From assembly GCF_001021045.1 (NCBI RefSeq), contig NZ_CP011545.1, forward strand, positions 1,984,001 through 2,048,000: a DNA stretch of 64,000 bases. The letters are read 5' to 3'. Below the pieces are notes generated by a model that saw nothing but the letters and a program-made list of their open reading frames with translations, did not search any database and was not told the origin of the DNA. The stretch's first letter is position 1; each line of letters begins with the position of its first letter. Shown here piece after piece: positions 8,139 to 17,529 of the stretch. A program made the position numbers and the translations under genes. This DNA is from Corynebacterium testudinoris (lineage in GTDB: Bacteria > Actinomycetota > Actinomycetes > Mycobacteriales > Mycobacteriaceae).

Positions 8139-8660
8139 CTAGTTCAAACTGCCCTTAAAAATGACGTTGCCGATCTTCAATTCGGCATCCCACAGGTTGC
8201 CGGAGGAGACGTTGTAGACGTAGCGCAAGTTGGTGGAGGCTCCGGCGCCGAGGGGCTCGTCGAGGCCGATGATGCCGTCGCTGGCTGACGCTGCCTGCGG
8301 TTCCGCGGTGACGCGGCTGCCGCCAGAGTTGTACGTCAGGGTTGGGGTGCCGATGGCGTCGGTGGGGACGGGGGCGTCATTGAGGTTGTGCGCGAGAATC
8401 GTGATCATCGTGCCGCCAGAGTTGGCATAAGAGCTGCCCTGGAAGGTGAATTCGACGTTGAGTCCCGGGTCGAGGGTCTTTTGGGTGCGGCTGGCGGTGA
8501 CGGGCTGCACTTCTTTCGCCTCGAAGGTGGGGGCTTCCGACGTGGTGACCGCGATGGAGTCGGTGGGGGTCGGGGCGGTGGCGTCGTTGCCAGATCCGCA
8601 GGCGCTGAGCAGCAGCGCGGAGACGACGAGTGTGCCGACGACAGGGCGGGTCATTTTCAC
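8139..8660 (-). CDS. lipoprotein, beta-rich extracellular domain
   Basis: The 173-residue protein has a lipobox LSAC with Cys21, then a Thr/Pro/Ser-rich linker and a domain of alternating polar and hydrophobic strands (VEFTFQGSSY, TMITILAHNL, NLRYVYNVSS), like the DUF4352/immunoglobulin-like lipoproteins of actinobacteria. The start GTG 8660 was chosen because GAAAGG lies 7 nt upstream; an internal ATG two codons later is the alternative. It is divergent from the ABC exporter gene, with 140 bp between them. Function unknown. Confidence 0.7.
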   Translation of the reverse strand: MKMTRPVVGTLVVSALLLSACGSGNDATAPTPTDSIAVTTSEAPTFEAKEVQPVTASRTQKTLDPGLNVEFTFQGSSYANSGGTMITILAHNLNDAPVPTDAIGTPTLTYNSGGSRVTAEPQAASASDGIIGLDEPLGAGASTNLRYVYNVSSGNLWDAELKIGNVIFKGSLN

Positions 8661-8800
8661 GTGGCAGCCTTTCTACAAAGTGGTCTGTGATCAGTGTAGC
8701 CAGGGATTCGGCGAGACTTGGGCTGTACCCCGCAGATCGTGGCATAATCCCGATTCTGAACCTTGGTGTTGATCTGTCAGCGAAGTGGAGTTGTTCTGCA

Positions 8801-10681
8801 GTGAATTCTTTAGCCCGAATAGCGCGGAGTGCGTCGGCACTGTGGCCGTACTACCTGGGTGTGGTGCTCATTTCTACCGCCGCTGCGGCGCTGGGCCTGG
8901 TGTCGCCGTTCATTTTCCGCGAGGCGACGGACACGATTGTGGGCACACTGCAGGGTGATACGACTGTCGAGCAGGTCACCCGGACTCTGTTGTGGCTGGC
9001 CATCGCCTTGTTGCTGGCTGATTTGGGTAACCAGATTATGACGAACTTCGGCGGGTATGTCGGCGACGTCATGGCGATGCGGATGCGGCAGATCCTGTCC
9101 ACGCGCTATTACGCGAAGCTGTTGGCCCTGCCGCAGCGCTATTTTGATAGCCAGGTCACGGGTACGGTGATCGCGCGGCTGGATCGGTCGATCGCGTCGC
9201 TGACGCAGTTCCTGCAGTCCTTTGCTAATAACTTCCTCCCGATGATCATTCAGGTCATTGCGGTGCTGGCGATCACGGCGTGGTACTACTGGCCGCTCAC
9301 CATCCTGCTGGCCTCGCTGTTTCCGCTGTACATGTGGCTGACGGCGCTGTCGTCGAAGCGTTGGCAGAAGTTGGAGGGGCAGAAAAACGAACAGATCGAT
9401 GCCGCCAATGGTCGCTTCGCTGAGGTGATTGGCCAGGTCAAGGTGGTGAAGTCTTTCGCTTCTGAGGTGCGCGAGCTGGATCACTTTGGGCAGCGCTACG
9501 GCCGGACTGTTGACATCACTCGCCCGCAGTCGCGCTGGTGGCATCAGATGGATACGTTGCGGGGCGCGGCGCTCAACATCATTTTCTTCGGTATCTATCT
9601 GGTGCTGTTTTTCCAGACTCTGCATGGCAATTTCACGCTCGGCGACATGGTCATGCTCATTCAGCTGGTCAACATGGCTAAGCAGCCGGTGTTCATGATG
9701 AGCTGGATTGTGGATACCGCGCAGAAGGCCATCGCCGGGTCCAAGGATTACTTCCGCGTCATGGAGGAGGAGTTCGAGCCGACGGCGAACGCGGAGCTCA
9801 TTGCCGCCACGGAAGCCTCCGGGGTTCCGGTTCTGGACCTCACGCCGATCACTCCCCTGCAGCCCCTGGCGGATGAGCCGGTCGTAGCTTTTGATGACGT
9901 CACGTTTGCCTATGAGGAGGGCCACGATGTCATCAGCCACGTCAGCTTCTCCGCGCGGGAGGGCGAGAAGGTGGCCTTGGTCGGTGAATCTGGTGGCGGC
10001 AAGTCGACGCTGGTCAACCTCATGTTGGGGCTGTATCCGTTGTCGAGCGGTTCGTTGACGGTGTGCGGGCGTGACACGGCCGATCTCACGGCTGCGCAGC
10101 TGCGCGCGAGCGTTGGCGTGGTGTTCCAGGAGGCGGCGTTGTTCTCCGGTACGGTGCGCGAAAACATTGCCTATGGTCGCCCCGATGCCACCGAGGAGGA
10201 GATCATCGAGGTGGCGAAGCGGGCCAACGCCCACGACTTTATTTCGCGCTTCCCCGCTGGTTACGACACCATTATCGGTGAGCGCGGGCTGCGTTTGTCG
10301 GGTGGTCAGAAACAGCGCGTGGCGGTCGCCCGGGCGATGCTTAAGGATGCGCCGGTGCTGGTCCTCGACGAGGCTACGTCGGCGCTGGACACCAAGTCGG
10401 AGCGCGCTGTCCAGGCCGGTCTGGACGAGTTGATGAAGGATCGCACGACACTGATCATTGCCCACCGCTTATCGACGATCGCGTCGGTCGACACCATCGT
10501 CACCTTGCGCGATGGCGTCGTCGATGAGATCGGGTCCCCCGATCAGCTTGCCGCCTCTGGCGGCATCTACGCCGAACTCCTCCAGCTCACTGCGTCCTCG
10601 TCCGCCGCCGACCGGGCCCGTCTGAAGAAGTATGGCTTTGTCGCTGATGGGGTCGACGCGGCTGACGATGCTGCCGAGTAG
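8801..10681 (+). CDS. ABC exporter, fused permease and ATPase
   Basis: This is a 626-residue type-IV ABC exporter half-transporter that works as a dimer in the inner membrane. Residues about 15-330 form the six-helix membrane domain. The ATPase domain follows, with Walker A GESGGGKST (395-403), signature LSGGQ (499-503), Walker B VLVLDEATSALD (Asp523, Glu524) and the H-loop His in IIAHRLST. The start GTG 8801 is preceded by GGAG; the frame is open further upstream but without signals. The substrate is unknown: drugs, lipids or peptides are all possible. aecD follows after 20 bp. One GCTTATCGACG copy (10467) encodes the RLST of the H-loop and uses the rare codon TTA. Confidence 0.9.
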   Translation: MNSLARIARSASALWPYYLGVVLISTAAAALGLVSPFIFREATDTIVGTLQGDTTVEQVTRTLLWLAIALLLADLGNQIMTNFGGYVGDVMAMRMRQILSTRYYAKLLALPQRYFDSQVTGTVIARLDRSIASLTQFLQSFANNFLPMIIQVIAVLAITAWYYWPLTILLASLFPLYMWLTALSSKRWQKLEGQKNEQIDAANGRFAEVIGQVKVVKSFASEVRELDHFGQRYGRTVDITRPQSRWWHQMDTLRGAALNIIFFGIYLVLFFQTLHGNFTLGDMVMLIQLVNMAKQPVFMMSWIVDTAQKAIAGSKDYFRVMEEEFEPTANAELIAATEASGVPVLDLTPITPLQPLADEPVVAFDDVTFAYEEGHDVISHVSFSAREGEKVALVGESGGGKSTLVNLMLGLYPLSSGSLTVCGRDTADLTAAQLRASVGVVFQEAALFSGTVRENIAYGRPDATEEEIIEVAKRANAHDFISRFPAGYDTIIGERGLRLSGGQKQRVAVARAMLKDAPVLVLDEATSALDTKSERAVQAGLDELMKDRTTLIIAHRLSTIASVDTIVTLRDGVVDEIGSPDQLAASGGIYAELLQLTASSSAADRARLKKYGFVADGVDAADDAAE

Positions 10682-10689
10682 TCTGGCGC

Positions 10690-10695
10690 TACCCT
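10690..10695 (+). promoter_or_regulatory. -10 element TACCCT of aecD
   Basis: TACCCT ends 6 nt before ATG 10702 and lies in the 20-bp gap after the ABC exporter. The AGGGG between it and the ATG is too close to serve as a normal ribosome binding site, so a leaderless start is favoured. Confidence 0.5.
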
Positions 10696-10701
10696 AGGGG
10701 C

Positions 10702-11868
10702 ATGCAGTTTCCTAGCCTTGATGAACTAAAGACCCGCCAGACCCGCAAGTGGACCGTCTACGACGATGACGTTCTCCCGCTGTGGATCGCCGAGAGTGAC
10801 TTTTTCACCTGCTCAGAGGTGAAGAAGGCCATCGTGGAGGCGGTGGAGAATGAGTCCTTTGGGTACACCCCCGCCGAGTCTGATCTTCCCGCCGCACTCA
10901 GCGATTTTTATGCGCAGCGTTACGGCTGGCGCATCGACCCGGCGATGGTGGTCGTCGTGCCCGATGTCGTCCGCGGTCTCCTCTTAGCCGTCGAATATAT
11001 GACCCGCCCGGATTCGGGGGTCATTGTTCCGGTTCCGGCGTACCCGCCTTTCCTCGAGGTTCCTGAAACCGCTCGCCGCGCGATGCACACCATCGATGCC
11101 TACGGCGGCCTGGACTTGGCCGATATCGAGCGCGAATTTGCCGCCGGGGCAGGCTCCATCCTGCTGTGTTCCCCGAACAATCCCCTGGGCTATACGCTCT
11201 CCCGCGAGTTCCTCATCGAGTTGTGCGAGCTGGCTGATCGTTATGATGCCCGCGTCCTCGTCGATGAGATCCACGCTCCCCTGGTCTACGGCGACGCCGA
11301 GGGCAATGGTCATGTGTGTGCCGCCAGCGTCAGCGAGGCGGCTGCCAAGGTCTGCATCACCGTGACCGCCACCTCCAAGGCCTGGAACATCGCCGGGCTC
11401 AAGTGCGCGCAAATCATCTTCACCAATCCCCAAGATCTCACGACGTGGGGGTCCATGACTGGTGTGGCCAAAGACGGCACGTCCACCCTGGGTATCTTCG
11501 CCGCCACTGCCTGTTACCGCCTGGGCATCGACTTCCTGGACCAGCAGTTGGAGTATCTCCGCGGCAACCGCGACTGGCTAGTATCGGAGTTGCCACGGAG
11601 GATCCCGGGGTTGCGGGTGAGCAACCCGGAGGCGACGTACCTCATGTGGCTGGACTTCTCTGACACGGCTATCGGCCACCTTGAGCGCCCGGCCATCTGG
11701 CTGCGCGAGCACGCCCGCGTCGCATTCAACGATGGTCTGTACTTCGGTGACGGTGGCTTGCACCACGCCCGACTGAACTTTGGCACGTCCCGGGAAATCC
11801 TGGAGGAAACTGTCAGCCGCATGGAGCAGGCAATGGTGCGAGCATTCGCGAGCTCGCCTTCCGAATAA
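10702..11868 (+). CDS. aecD: cystathionine beta-lyase (C-S lyase, MalY/PatB type)
   Basis: This 388-residue PLP enzyme of fold type I cleaves the C-S bond of cystathionine and S-alkyl cysteines, giving homocysteine or thiols, pyruvate and ammonia in methionine synthesis. The PLP lysine is Lys226 in ATSKAWNIAGLK, with upstream LLCSPNNPLG and VDEIHAPL typical of MalY/AecD. The sequence resembles C. glutamicum AecD throughout, as I recall it. In C. glutamicum aecD is directly followed by brnQ; here treS and mak lie between them. Likely transcribed both by read-through from the ABC exporter and from its own leaderless promoter. Confidence 0.93.
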   Translation: MQFPSLDELKTRQTRKWTVYDDDVLPLWIAESDFFTCSEVKKAIVEAVENESFGYTPAESDLPAALSDFYAQRYGWRIDPAMVVVVPDVVRGLLLAVEYMTRPDSGVIVPVPAYPPFLEVPETARRAMHTIDAYGGLDLADIEREFAAGAGSILLCSPNNPLGYTLSREFLIELCELADRYDARVLVDEIHAPLVYGDAEGNGHVCAASVSEAAAKVCITVTATSKAWNIAGLKCAQIIFTNPQDLTTWGSMTGVAKDGTSTLGIFAATACYRLGIDFLDQQLEYLRGNRDWLVSELPRRIPGLRVSNPEATYLMWLDFSDTAIGHLERPAIWLREHARVAFNDGLYFGDGGLHHARLNFGTSREILEETVSRMEQAMVRAFASSPSE

Positions 11869-11934
11869 TAGTCGCCCCAAGGGCCCGGTGACCTGCCGGA
11901 ACGACAAAGGGCTGCACTCTTCATTCAAACTACC

Positions 11935-11940
11935 TACGCT
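11935..11940 (+). promoter_or_regulatory. -10 element TACGCT, leaderless treS
   Basis: TACGCT ends 7 nt before ATG 11948. This also decides the treS start against the open frame that extends 56 codons further upstream into aecD. Confidence 0.55.
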
Positions 11941-11947
11941 TGAATCT

Positions 11948-13810
11948 ATGAGTGAAGACACCACCACTGATGTCCAGACCGGCTTCACCGGCGCCTCCGA
12001 TGCTACGGAGTCCTCGCAACCCGGTTTGGCTACCGGTCCGCTGGCGGATACGGACACCGCCCCCTCCGCCACTCGGCCGGAAACGAATGCCCAGGGCTAC
12101 ATCGTGGAGTCGAAGTCGCAGGACTTCGAAACTCCAGCTCCCGCTCCCGGTGACAACCCGTGGGAGCGCCCGGACCGCGAGTGGTTCAAGGACGCGGTGT
12201 TCTACGAAGTCCTGGTCCGCGCGTTCTACGACCCGGAGAATACGGGTTCGGGTTCCCTGCGGGGCGTGACGGAGAAGTTGGACTATTTGCAGTGGCTGGG
12301 CATCGATTGCCTGTGGCTTCCGCCGTTCTATGATTCTCCGCTCAAGGACGGCGGCTATGACATTCGTAACTTCCGCGAGGTGCTGCCGGAGTTTGGCACG
12401 GTGGATGATTTCGTCGAGTTGATCGACCACGCTCACAAGCGCGGCATCCGCGTGATCACGGACTTGGTCATGAACCACACTTCGGATCAGCACGCCTGGT
12501 TCCAGGAATCTCGCCGTGACCCGGAGGGCCCCTACGGTGACTTCTATGTGTGGTCCGATGATCCGACCGAGTACTCCGATGCCCGCATCATCTTCATTGA
12601 CACCGAGGAGTCCAACTGGACGTATGACCCGGTGCGCAAGCAGTACTTCTGGCATCGTTTCTTCTCCCACCAGCCTGACCTCAACTACGATCATCCGCCG
12701 GTGCGCGCGGCCATGCTTGATGTCATGCGCTTCTGGTTGGACTTGGGCCTGGATGGCTTCCGCCTCGACGCGGTCCCCTATCTCTTCGAGCGGGAGGGAA
12801 CGAACTGTGAGAACTTGCCGGAGACGCATGAGTTTTTGAAGCAGGTCCGCGGGGTTATTGATGATGAGTACCCGGGCCGAGTGCTGCTCGCCGAGGCCAA
12901 CCAGCTGCCCAATGATGTCGTCGAGTACTTCGGTGAGCCGGAGTTCGGCGATGAGTGCCACATGGCTTTCCACTTCCCCGTGATGCCGCGCATCTTCATG
13001 GGTGTGCACCAGCAGTCGCGGACCCCGATCTCGGAGATCTTGGCGGATACCCCCGCGATCCCGAAGACCGCTCAGTGGGGCATCTTCCTGCGTAACCACG
13101 ACGAGTTGACCCTCGAGATGGTCACCGACGAGGAACGCGCCTACATGTACAAGCATTTTGCTAAGGATCCGCGCATGAAGGCGAACGTGGGTATTCGCCG
13201 CCGCCTGACTCCGCTGCTCAATGGTGATCGCAACAAGCTGGAGCTGTTCACGGCGCTGCTGCTGTCGCTGCCGGGTTCGCCGGTGCTCTACTACGGCGAT
13301 GAGATCGGTATGGGCGACAACATTTGGCTCTATGACCGCGATGGGGTGCGCACCCCGATGCAGTGGTCAAGCGACCGCAATGGTGGTTTTTCCAAGGCTG
13401 ATCCGGAGCGTCTTTACTTGCCGGCGATCCAGAATGATCAGTACGGGTACGCCACTGTCAACGTCGAGACGCAGATGAAGCGGGATAATTCGCTGCTGCA
13501 GTGGACGCGCGCGCAGATTCACATCCGCCAGCAGTACCACGCTTTCGGGCGTGGCTCGTACACGGAGGTCGATTGCCCCAACGATGCGGTGTTGACCTTC
13601 ATCCGTGAATATCGCGGCGAGCGCATCCTGTGCGTGAACAATCTTTCTGATCGCCCGCAGGCCGTGTCGCTGGATTTGGCGCAGTACGCCGGTGTCACCC
13701 CGCGCGAGCTGTCGGGCGGCGAGATGTTCCCGCCGATCAGCGAGCATCCGTGGGTGGTCACGTTGCCGCCGCATGGCTTCTTCTGGTTTGACTTGTCCGA
13801 GGAGGAATAG
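11948..13810 (+). CDS. treS: trehalose synthase (maltose alpha-D-glucosyltransferase)
   Basis: The 620-residue GH13 enzyme interconverts maltose and trehalose in the cytoplasm. After a Thr/Ser/Pro-rich N-terminal extension of about 75 residues the catalytic barrel starts at WFKDAVFYEVLVRAF. The GH13 triad is nucleophile Asp274 (FRLDAV), acid/base Glu316 (LLAEANQ) and Asp385 (RNHDEL). The N-terminal extension is acidic and probably disordered. The downstream maltokinase gene overlaps by 1 nt (TAGTG), so the two are translated together and form the TreS-Mak route from trehalose to maltose 1-phosphate. Its promoter appears leaderless. Confidence 0.96.
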   Translation: MSEDTTTDVQTGFTGASDATESSQPGLATGPLADTDTAPSATRPETNAQGYIVESKSQDFETPAPAPGDNPWERPDREWFKDAVFYEVLVRAFYDPENTGSGSLRGVTEKLDYLQWLGIDCLWLPPFYDSPLKDGGYDIRNFREVLPEFGTVDDFVELIDHAHKRGIRVITDLVMNHTSDQHAWFQESRRDPEGPYGDFYVWSDDPTEYSDARIIFIDTEESNWTYDPVRKQYFWHRFFSHQPDLNYDHPPVRAAMLDVMRFWLDLGLDGFRLDAVPYLFEREGTNCENLPETHEFLKQVRGVIDDEYPGRVLLAEANQLPNDVVEYFGEPEFGDECHMAFHFPVMPRIFMGVHQQSRTPISEILADTPAIPKTAQWGIFLRNHDELTLEMVTDEERAYMYKHFAKDPRMKANVGIRRRLTPLLNGDRNKLELFTALLLSLPGSPVLYYGDEIGMGDNIWLYDRDGVRTPMQWSSDRNGGFSKADPERLYLPAIQNDQYGYATVNVETQMKRDNSLLQWTRAQIHIRQQYHAFGRGSYTEVDCPNDAVLTFIREYRGERILCVNNLSDRPQAVSLDLAQYAGVTPRELSGGEMFPPISEHPWVVTLPPHGFFWFDLSEEE

Positions 13811-15000
13811 TGGAAAATCTCATCCGGATGCTGGAGGGCGCCCGCTTCTACGGCGCGAAATCCGAGCCGATCGATTCCATCGATGTCGTCCGTGAGGCCA
13901 CCATCGCTAATGGTTGGCGGTTGCAGGTGGTGCGCGTCCATCACGGTGGCACGAGCGATTTGTATCAGGTGCTTATCGACGCCGCTGATAACGACGTCTT
14001 CCACCTGCCCGAGGTCATTGGCACCTACGGTGCCGCCCTCACGGGCGGTGCTCCCGCTGGGTTCGGTGTGCTCCACGGCAGCGCCCCCGGGCTGGATGGC
14101 GGTGGCCGGGCGATCAGCGGCGAGCAGTCCAATACGTCGCTGATCTTTGGCGAGAACGCGATGGTGAAGGTCTTCCGCCACCTGGAGGCGGGCCAGAACC
14201 CGGACGTGGAGTTACTGTCGCAGATCCCGGATTCGCCGCACGTGGCTGCGGTGCGCGGCTGGGTGACTGAGAACATCGATGGCGAGGATCACACGTTGGC
14301 GATGATCCAGGATTTCATCCCCGACGCCGATGATGGGTGGCGCTACGCCCTTGGTTTCTCCGCTCTTGGTGCCCATTTCGGGCCCGAGGCGTCTCTCCTC
14401 GGGGAGGCTACTCGCGCGGTGCACGAGGCCCTCGCTCACGCGCTGCCCACGCAGTCTGTGCCGTTGGCGAGCGTGGTGTCGACCCTCGAAGACCACCTCG
14501 ACCACATGATCACCCGCGCCCCGGTCCTCGCCGAGCATGAGGATTCTGTCCGTGAGGTCTACCGTCTACTCTCCGACGGTGATGGTGACGGTGCGGAGCA
14601 GACCATCCAGCGCATCCACGGTGACCTCCACTTGGGCCAGGTGTTGCGAAACCAGGACACCTACGTGCTCATCGATTTCGAGGGGGAGCCGGCGCGTCCG
14701 CTGGCGGAGCGTCGCCTTCCGGATTCCCCGCTCCGTGACGTCGCCGGGGTGATTCGTTCCTTCGACTACGCGGCGCACTTCCCGGCCCGAAGTGGCCAAG
14801 GCGCGGGCCCGGCCGATCCCGCAGCGTGGGCGGCCGAGGCAACGGAGGCCTTCTTGCAGGGCTATCAGCTTTCCCCGTCGTCCCTGCTCGATGCGTACGT
14901 CTTGGATAAGGCTCTGTACGAGGTGGTCTACGAGTCCAACAACCGCCCAGATTGGGTGGATATCCCGCTGGATGCGGTGCGTCGCTTGCTTAATCCTTAG
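13810..15000 (+). CDS. mak: maltokinase
   Basis: The 396-residue enzyme phosphorylates maltose to maltose 1-phosphate with ATP (Mak/Pep2 family, aminoglycoside-phosphotransferase-like fold). The catalytic loop HGDLHLGQ (His270, Asp272) and the metal-binding DFEGEP (Asp289) are present. It is shorter than many mycobacterial forms of about 450 residues. The GTG start overlaps the treS stop by 1 nt, which supports the assignment and implies coupled translation. No glgE is in the window, so the fate of maltose 1-phosphate cannot be judged here. One GCTTATCGACG copy lies at 13971. Confidence 0.9.
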   Translation: MENLIRMLEGARFYGAKSEPIDSIDVVREATIANGWRLQVVRVHHGGTSDLYQVLIDAADNDVFHLPEVIGTYGAALTGGAPAGFGVLHGSAPGLDGGGRAISGEQSNTSLIFGENAMVKVFRHLEAGQNPDVELLSQIPDSPHVAAVRGWVTENIDGEDHTLAMIQDFIPDADDGWRYALGFSALGAHFGPEASLLGEATRAVHEALAHALPTQSVPLASVVSTLEDHLDHMITRAPVLAEHEDSVREVYRLLSDGDGDGAEQTIQRIHGDLHLGQVLRNQDTYVLIDFEGEPARPLAERRLPDSPLRDVAGVIRSFDYAAHFPARSGQGAGPADPAAWAAEATEAFLQGYQLSPSSLLDAYVLDKALYEVVYESNNRPDWVDIPLDAVRRLLNP

Positions 15001-15042
15001 CGCACCTCGGTTGTGCTTCTGGCCGAAAGTGCGGGTAACGTG

Positions 15043-15055
15043 GGAAAACGTTTCC
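15043..15055. promoter_or_regulatory. small palindrome upstream of brnQ
   Basis: GGAAA and TTTCC flank ACG, 44 nt upstream of the brnQ ATG. It resembles the symmetrical operators of LacI/CcpA-type regulators, but no matching regulator is adjacent. Could be chance. Confidence 0.25.
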
Positions 15056-15098
15056 GTTTTCTGTTGCCTGACCACACCGCGCGAGGACCCCTGAAGAG

Positions 15099-16436
15099 AT
15101 GTCGAAGAAAAAGCCCCTGTTGACCATCGCTGTCACAGCGCTCATGTTGTTTTCCATGTTCTTCGGAGCGGGCAACCTCATCTTCCCACCGATGTTGGGA
15201 GTGGAGGCGGGCACGAGCTTCACCCCGGCGATCATCGGCTTCCTCAGCACCGGCGTTCTGCTGCCGATCTTGGCGATCGTGGCCATCGCCATCTCCGGCA
15301 ACGATATGCGCGACCTCGCCTCCCGCGGTGGCGTGTTCTTCGGCGTGGTGTTTTCCGTCGTGGCATACCTGTCCATCGGCGCGTTTTATGCGCTACCCCG
15401 GACCGGTGCGGTCTCCTTCGAGACCGCTTTTCAGCCGCTGACCGGCTGGGATACGCTGACCGCGTCGGCGGCTTTTAACTTCTGTTTTTTCGGTGTGGCG
15501 TTGCTGCTGGCGTGGAACCCGACGGCGATCGTCGATAATTTGGGTAAGGTCCTCACCCCGGTCCTGCTGGCCCTGCTGCTCGTGCTCGTGGTCATCGCGC
15601 TGCGCACCTTCGATGGCGTCGCCGGAGCTCCGGCGGAGAAGTACGCCGATGCGCCGCTGGCGGCCGGGCTGTTGGAGGGCTACCTCACGATGGATTCCAT
15701 CGCGTCGCTGGCGTTCGGCATCATCGTCATCTCCACGCTCAAACACAGCAGCTTCCCCACCGGTTCGGCGCTGGTCCGCGGCACGATCCTCGCCGGAGTT
15801 GGCGCGGGGGCGATCCTCGGCGTCATCTACGTCGCCCTCGGCTACATCGGCCAGATCATCCCCGACCCCAGCCGCTACGACAATGGGGCCGGGCTGCTTG
15901 CCGACGCCGCGCATCTAGCCATGGGCTTTCCCGGACAGCTCGTCTTCGGCCTCATCGTCCTCCTCGCCTGCCTGAGCACCGCGGTGGGCCTCATCGCCGC
16001 GACGAGCGAGTTTTTCACCTCGCTCCTGCCGCGCGTGTCCTACAAGATGTGGGCCGTCATCTTCGCCGTCATGTCCTTCGCCATGGCGACGATGGGCTTG
16101 GACACCGTCCTCGCCATCGCGGCCCCCATCATCGGTTTCATTTACCCGCCGGCGATCACGCTCATCTTTGTCACGCTCATCGAGCCCCTCGCGCGCCGGT
16201 GGGTCACCTTCCACTGGGCTTTCCGCCTGGCCATTTGGGTCTCCGTCGTGTGGTCCGCCCTGATTACCTTTGATGGCTTGGGCTGGGGCAGCTCGATCAT
16301 TGATCCGCTCATTTCCTGGGCCCCGCTCCACGATGTCACCCTCGGCTGGGTGCTGCCGACACTGGCCGCCTTCCTCGTGGGTGTCGGCATCGATGCGGTG
16401 GCGCGCCGCCGGCTTCATGCAGCTAGCACGGCCTGA
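15099..16436 (+). CDS. brnQ: branched-chain amino acid uptake carrier (LIVCS family)
   Basis: The 445-residue integral membrane protein has about 12 hydrophobic segments. The N-terminal signature FFGAGNLIFPP (near residue 20) is diagnostic of BrnQ cation-coupled importers of isoleucine, leucine and valine. Length fits the family. It follows mak on the same strand with a 98-bp gap and precedes the luciferase-like oxidoreductase, the same order as in C. glutamicum around brnQ as I recall it. A small palindrome upstream may be an operator. Identification is secure. Confidence 0.95.
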   Translation: MSKKKPLLTIAVTALMLFSMFFGAGNLIFPPMLGVEAGTSFTPAIIGFLSTGVLLPILAIVAIAISGNDMRDLASRGGVFFGVVFSVVAYLSIGAFYALPRTGAVSFETAFQPLTGWDTLTASAAFNFCFFGVALLLAWNPTAIVDNLGKVLTPVLLALLLVLVVIALRTFDGVAGAPAEKYADAPLAAGLLEGYLTMDSIASLAFGIIVISTLKHSSFPTGSALVRGTILAGVGAGAILGVIYVALGYIGQIIPDPSRYDNGAGLLADAAHLAMGFPGQLVFGLIVLLACLSTAVGLIAATSEFFTSLLPRVSYKMWAVIFAVMSFAMATMGLDTVLAIAAPIIGFIYPPAITLIFVTLIEPLARRWVTFHWAFRLAIWVSVVWSALITFDGLGWGSSIIDPLISWAPLHDVTLGWVLPTLAAFLVGVGIDAVARRRLHAASTA

Positions 16437-16456
16437 AATATTGACACCGTCCGTGG

Positions 16457-16477
16457 CGTTGCACTGAGGTAGCAACG
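16457..16477. other. short inverted repeat between brnQ and the oxidoreductase
   Basis: CGTTGC and GCAACG flank 9 nt. TTGACA at 16441-16446 lies just upstream and could be a -35, in which case the repeat would cover the -10 region as an operator. It could instead be a weak brnQ terminator; there is no T-run. Confidence 0.25.
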
Positions 16478-16500
16478 TCAGCGTAAACGGAAGGTTTTCC

Positions 16501-17529
16501 ATGTCAGCCCCCTTGCCCCTCTCTCTCATCGACTTCTGCCTCATTTACTCCGACGAGACCCCGGCGTCTGCCATGTCCCGGTCGGTGGCCTTGGCGCAGC
16601 GGGCAGAGCAGTTGGGGTATTCCCGCATCTGGTACTCCGAGCACCACAACATGCCGCAGATCGCTTCCGCGGCACCGGCCGTGCTCATATCTCACATCGG
16701 GGCGAAGACGGAGAAGATTCGCCTCGGTGCCGGCGGCGTCATGCTGCCCAACCATTCGCCTTATGTCATCGCGGAGCAGTTTGGCACCCTCGCCGAGCTC
16801 TATCCCAACCGCATCGACCTCGGTCTAGGCCGCGCGCCTGGCACCGATATGACCACCTTGGGCCGGGCTCTGCGCCGGGACCCGCGAGCCGCGGAGACCT
16901 TCCCACAGGATGTCATGGAACTTAATGGCTACCTGCGCGGGGAATCCACCATCCCGGGGGTCGCCGCCACTCCGGGCGCGAACACCAACGTGCCGTTGTA
17001 CATCTTGGGTTCCTCGATGTTCGGTGCTTCCCTCGCTGCCAACCTTGGTCTGCCCTACTCCTTTGCCTCGCACTTCTCGCCGCAGCAGCTTACGCAGGCC
17101 GTGGCCTACTACCGGGAGAACTTCCAGCCCTCGGAGGAGCTCAACGAGCCCTATGTCATCGCCGCGGTCAACGTCACGGCCGCCGACACGACGGAGGACG
17201 CTGAGCGCCAGCTACAAGGCGTGTACCGCAACCGAGTGCGCTCGCAGCTGGCAAAGGGCCGTCAGTTGACCGATGCCCAGGCTGATGCCCTCTTGGCCTC
17301 TCATCAGGGCCAGCAGATTGCTGGGATGCTGCACTACAACGCCGTCGGCGATCGGGCTCAGGTGCGTTCCTACTTGGAGTCTTTCGCTGAGCTCGCCCAG
17401 GCGGATGAGCTCATGATCTCCCTGCAGAACACCTCCAACGACGAAAACCTGCGGGCTCTCGACCTGCTTGCGGAGGCTTGGGAGCTCGATCCGGCGCACG
17501 TCGCCGGGGCGCCGGGGCAGCGAGGCTAA
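16501..17529 (+). CDS. luciferase-like flavin monooxygenase (LLM class, MsnO8-like)
   Basis: The 342-residue protein has the bacterial-luciferase-like TIM barrel: SLIDFCLIY at the N-terminus, [35 protein letters not shown] and [11 protein letters not shown], all typical of the MsnO8/alkanal-monooxygenase-like group. It should use reduced FMN or F420 and oxygen; the substrate is unknown. RBS GGAAGG lies 6 nt before the ATG. It is conserved next to brnQ in C. glutamicum as I recall it, but no functional link is known. It overlaps by 4 bp the stop of the convergent membrane protein gene. Confidence 0.88.
   Translation: MSAPLPLSLIDFCLIYSDETPASAMSRSVALAQRAEQLGYSRIWYSEHHNMPQIASAAPAVLISHIGAKTEKIRLGAGGVMLPNHSPYVIAEQFGTLAELYPNRIDLGLGRAPGTDMTTLGRALRRDPRAAETFPQDVMELNGYLRGESTIPGVAATPGANTNVPLYILGSSMFGASLAANLGLPYSFASHFSPQQLTQAVAYYRENFQPSEELNEPYVIAAVNVTAADTTEDAERQLQGVYRNRVRSQLAKGRQLTDAQADALLASHQGQQIAGMLHYNAVGDRAQVRSYLESFAELAQADELMISLQNTSNDENLRALDLLAEAWELDPAHVAGAPGQRG

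Noticed and set aside
8810..10465. Long open frame (551 codons) antisense to the ABC exporter
   Set aside because: It mirrors the codon structure of the real gene; the product is Arg/Gln/His-rich without family patterns, as expected for shadow frames in high-G+C DNA.
11930..13156. 408-codon open frame antisense to treS
   Set aside because: Overlaps the catalytic core of trehalose synthase and has no start signals or family resemblance.
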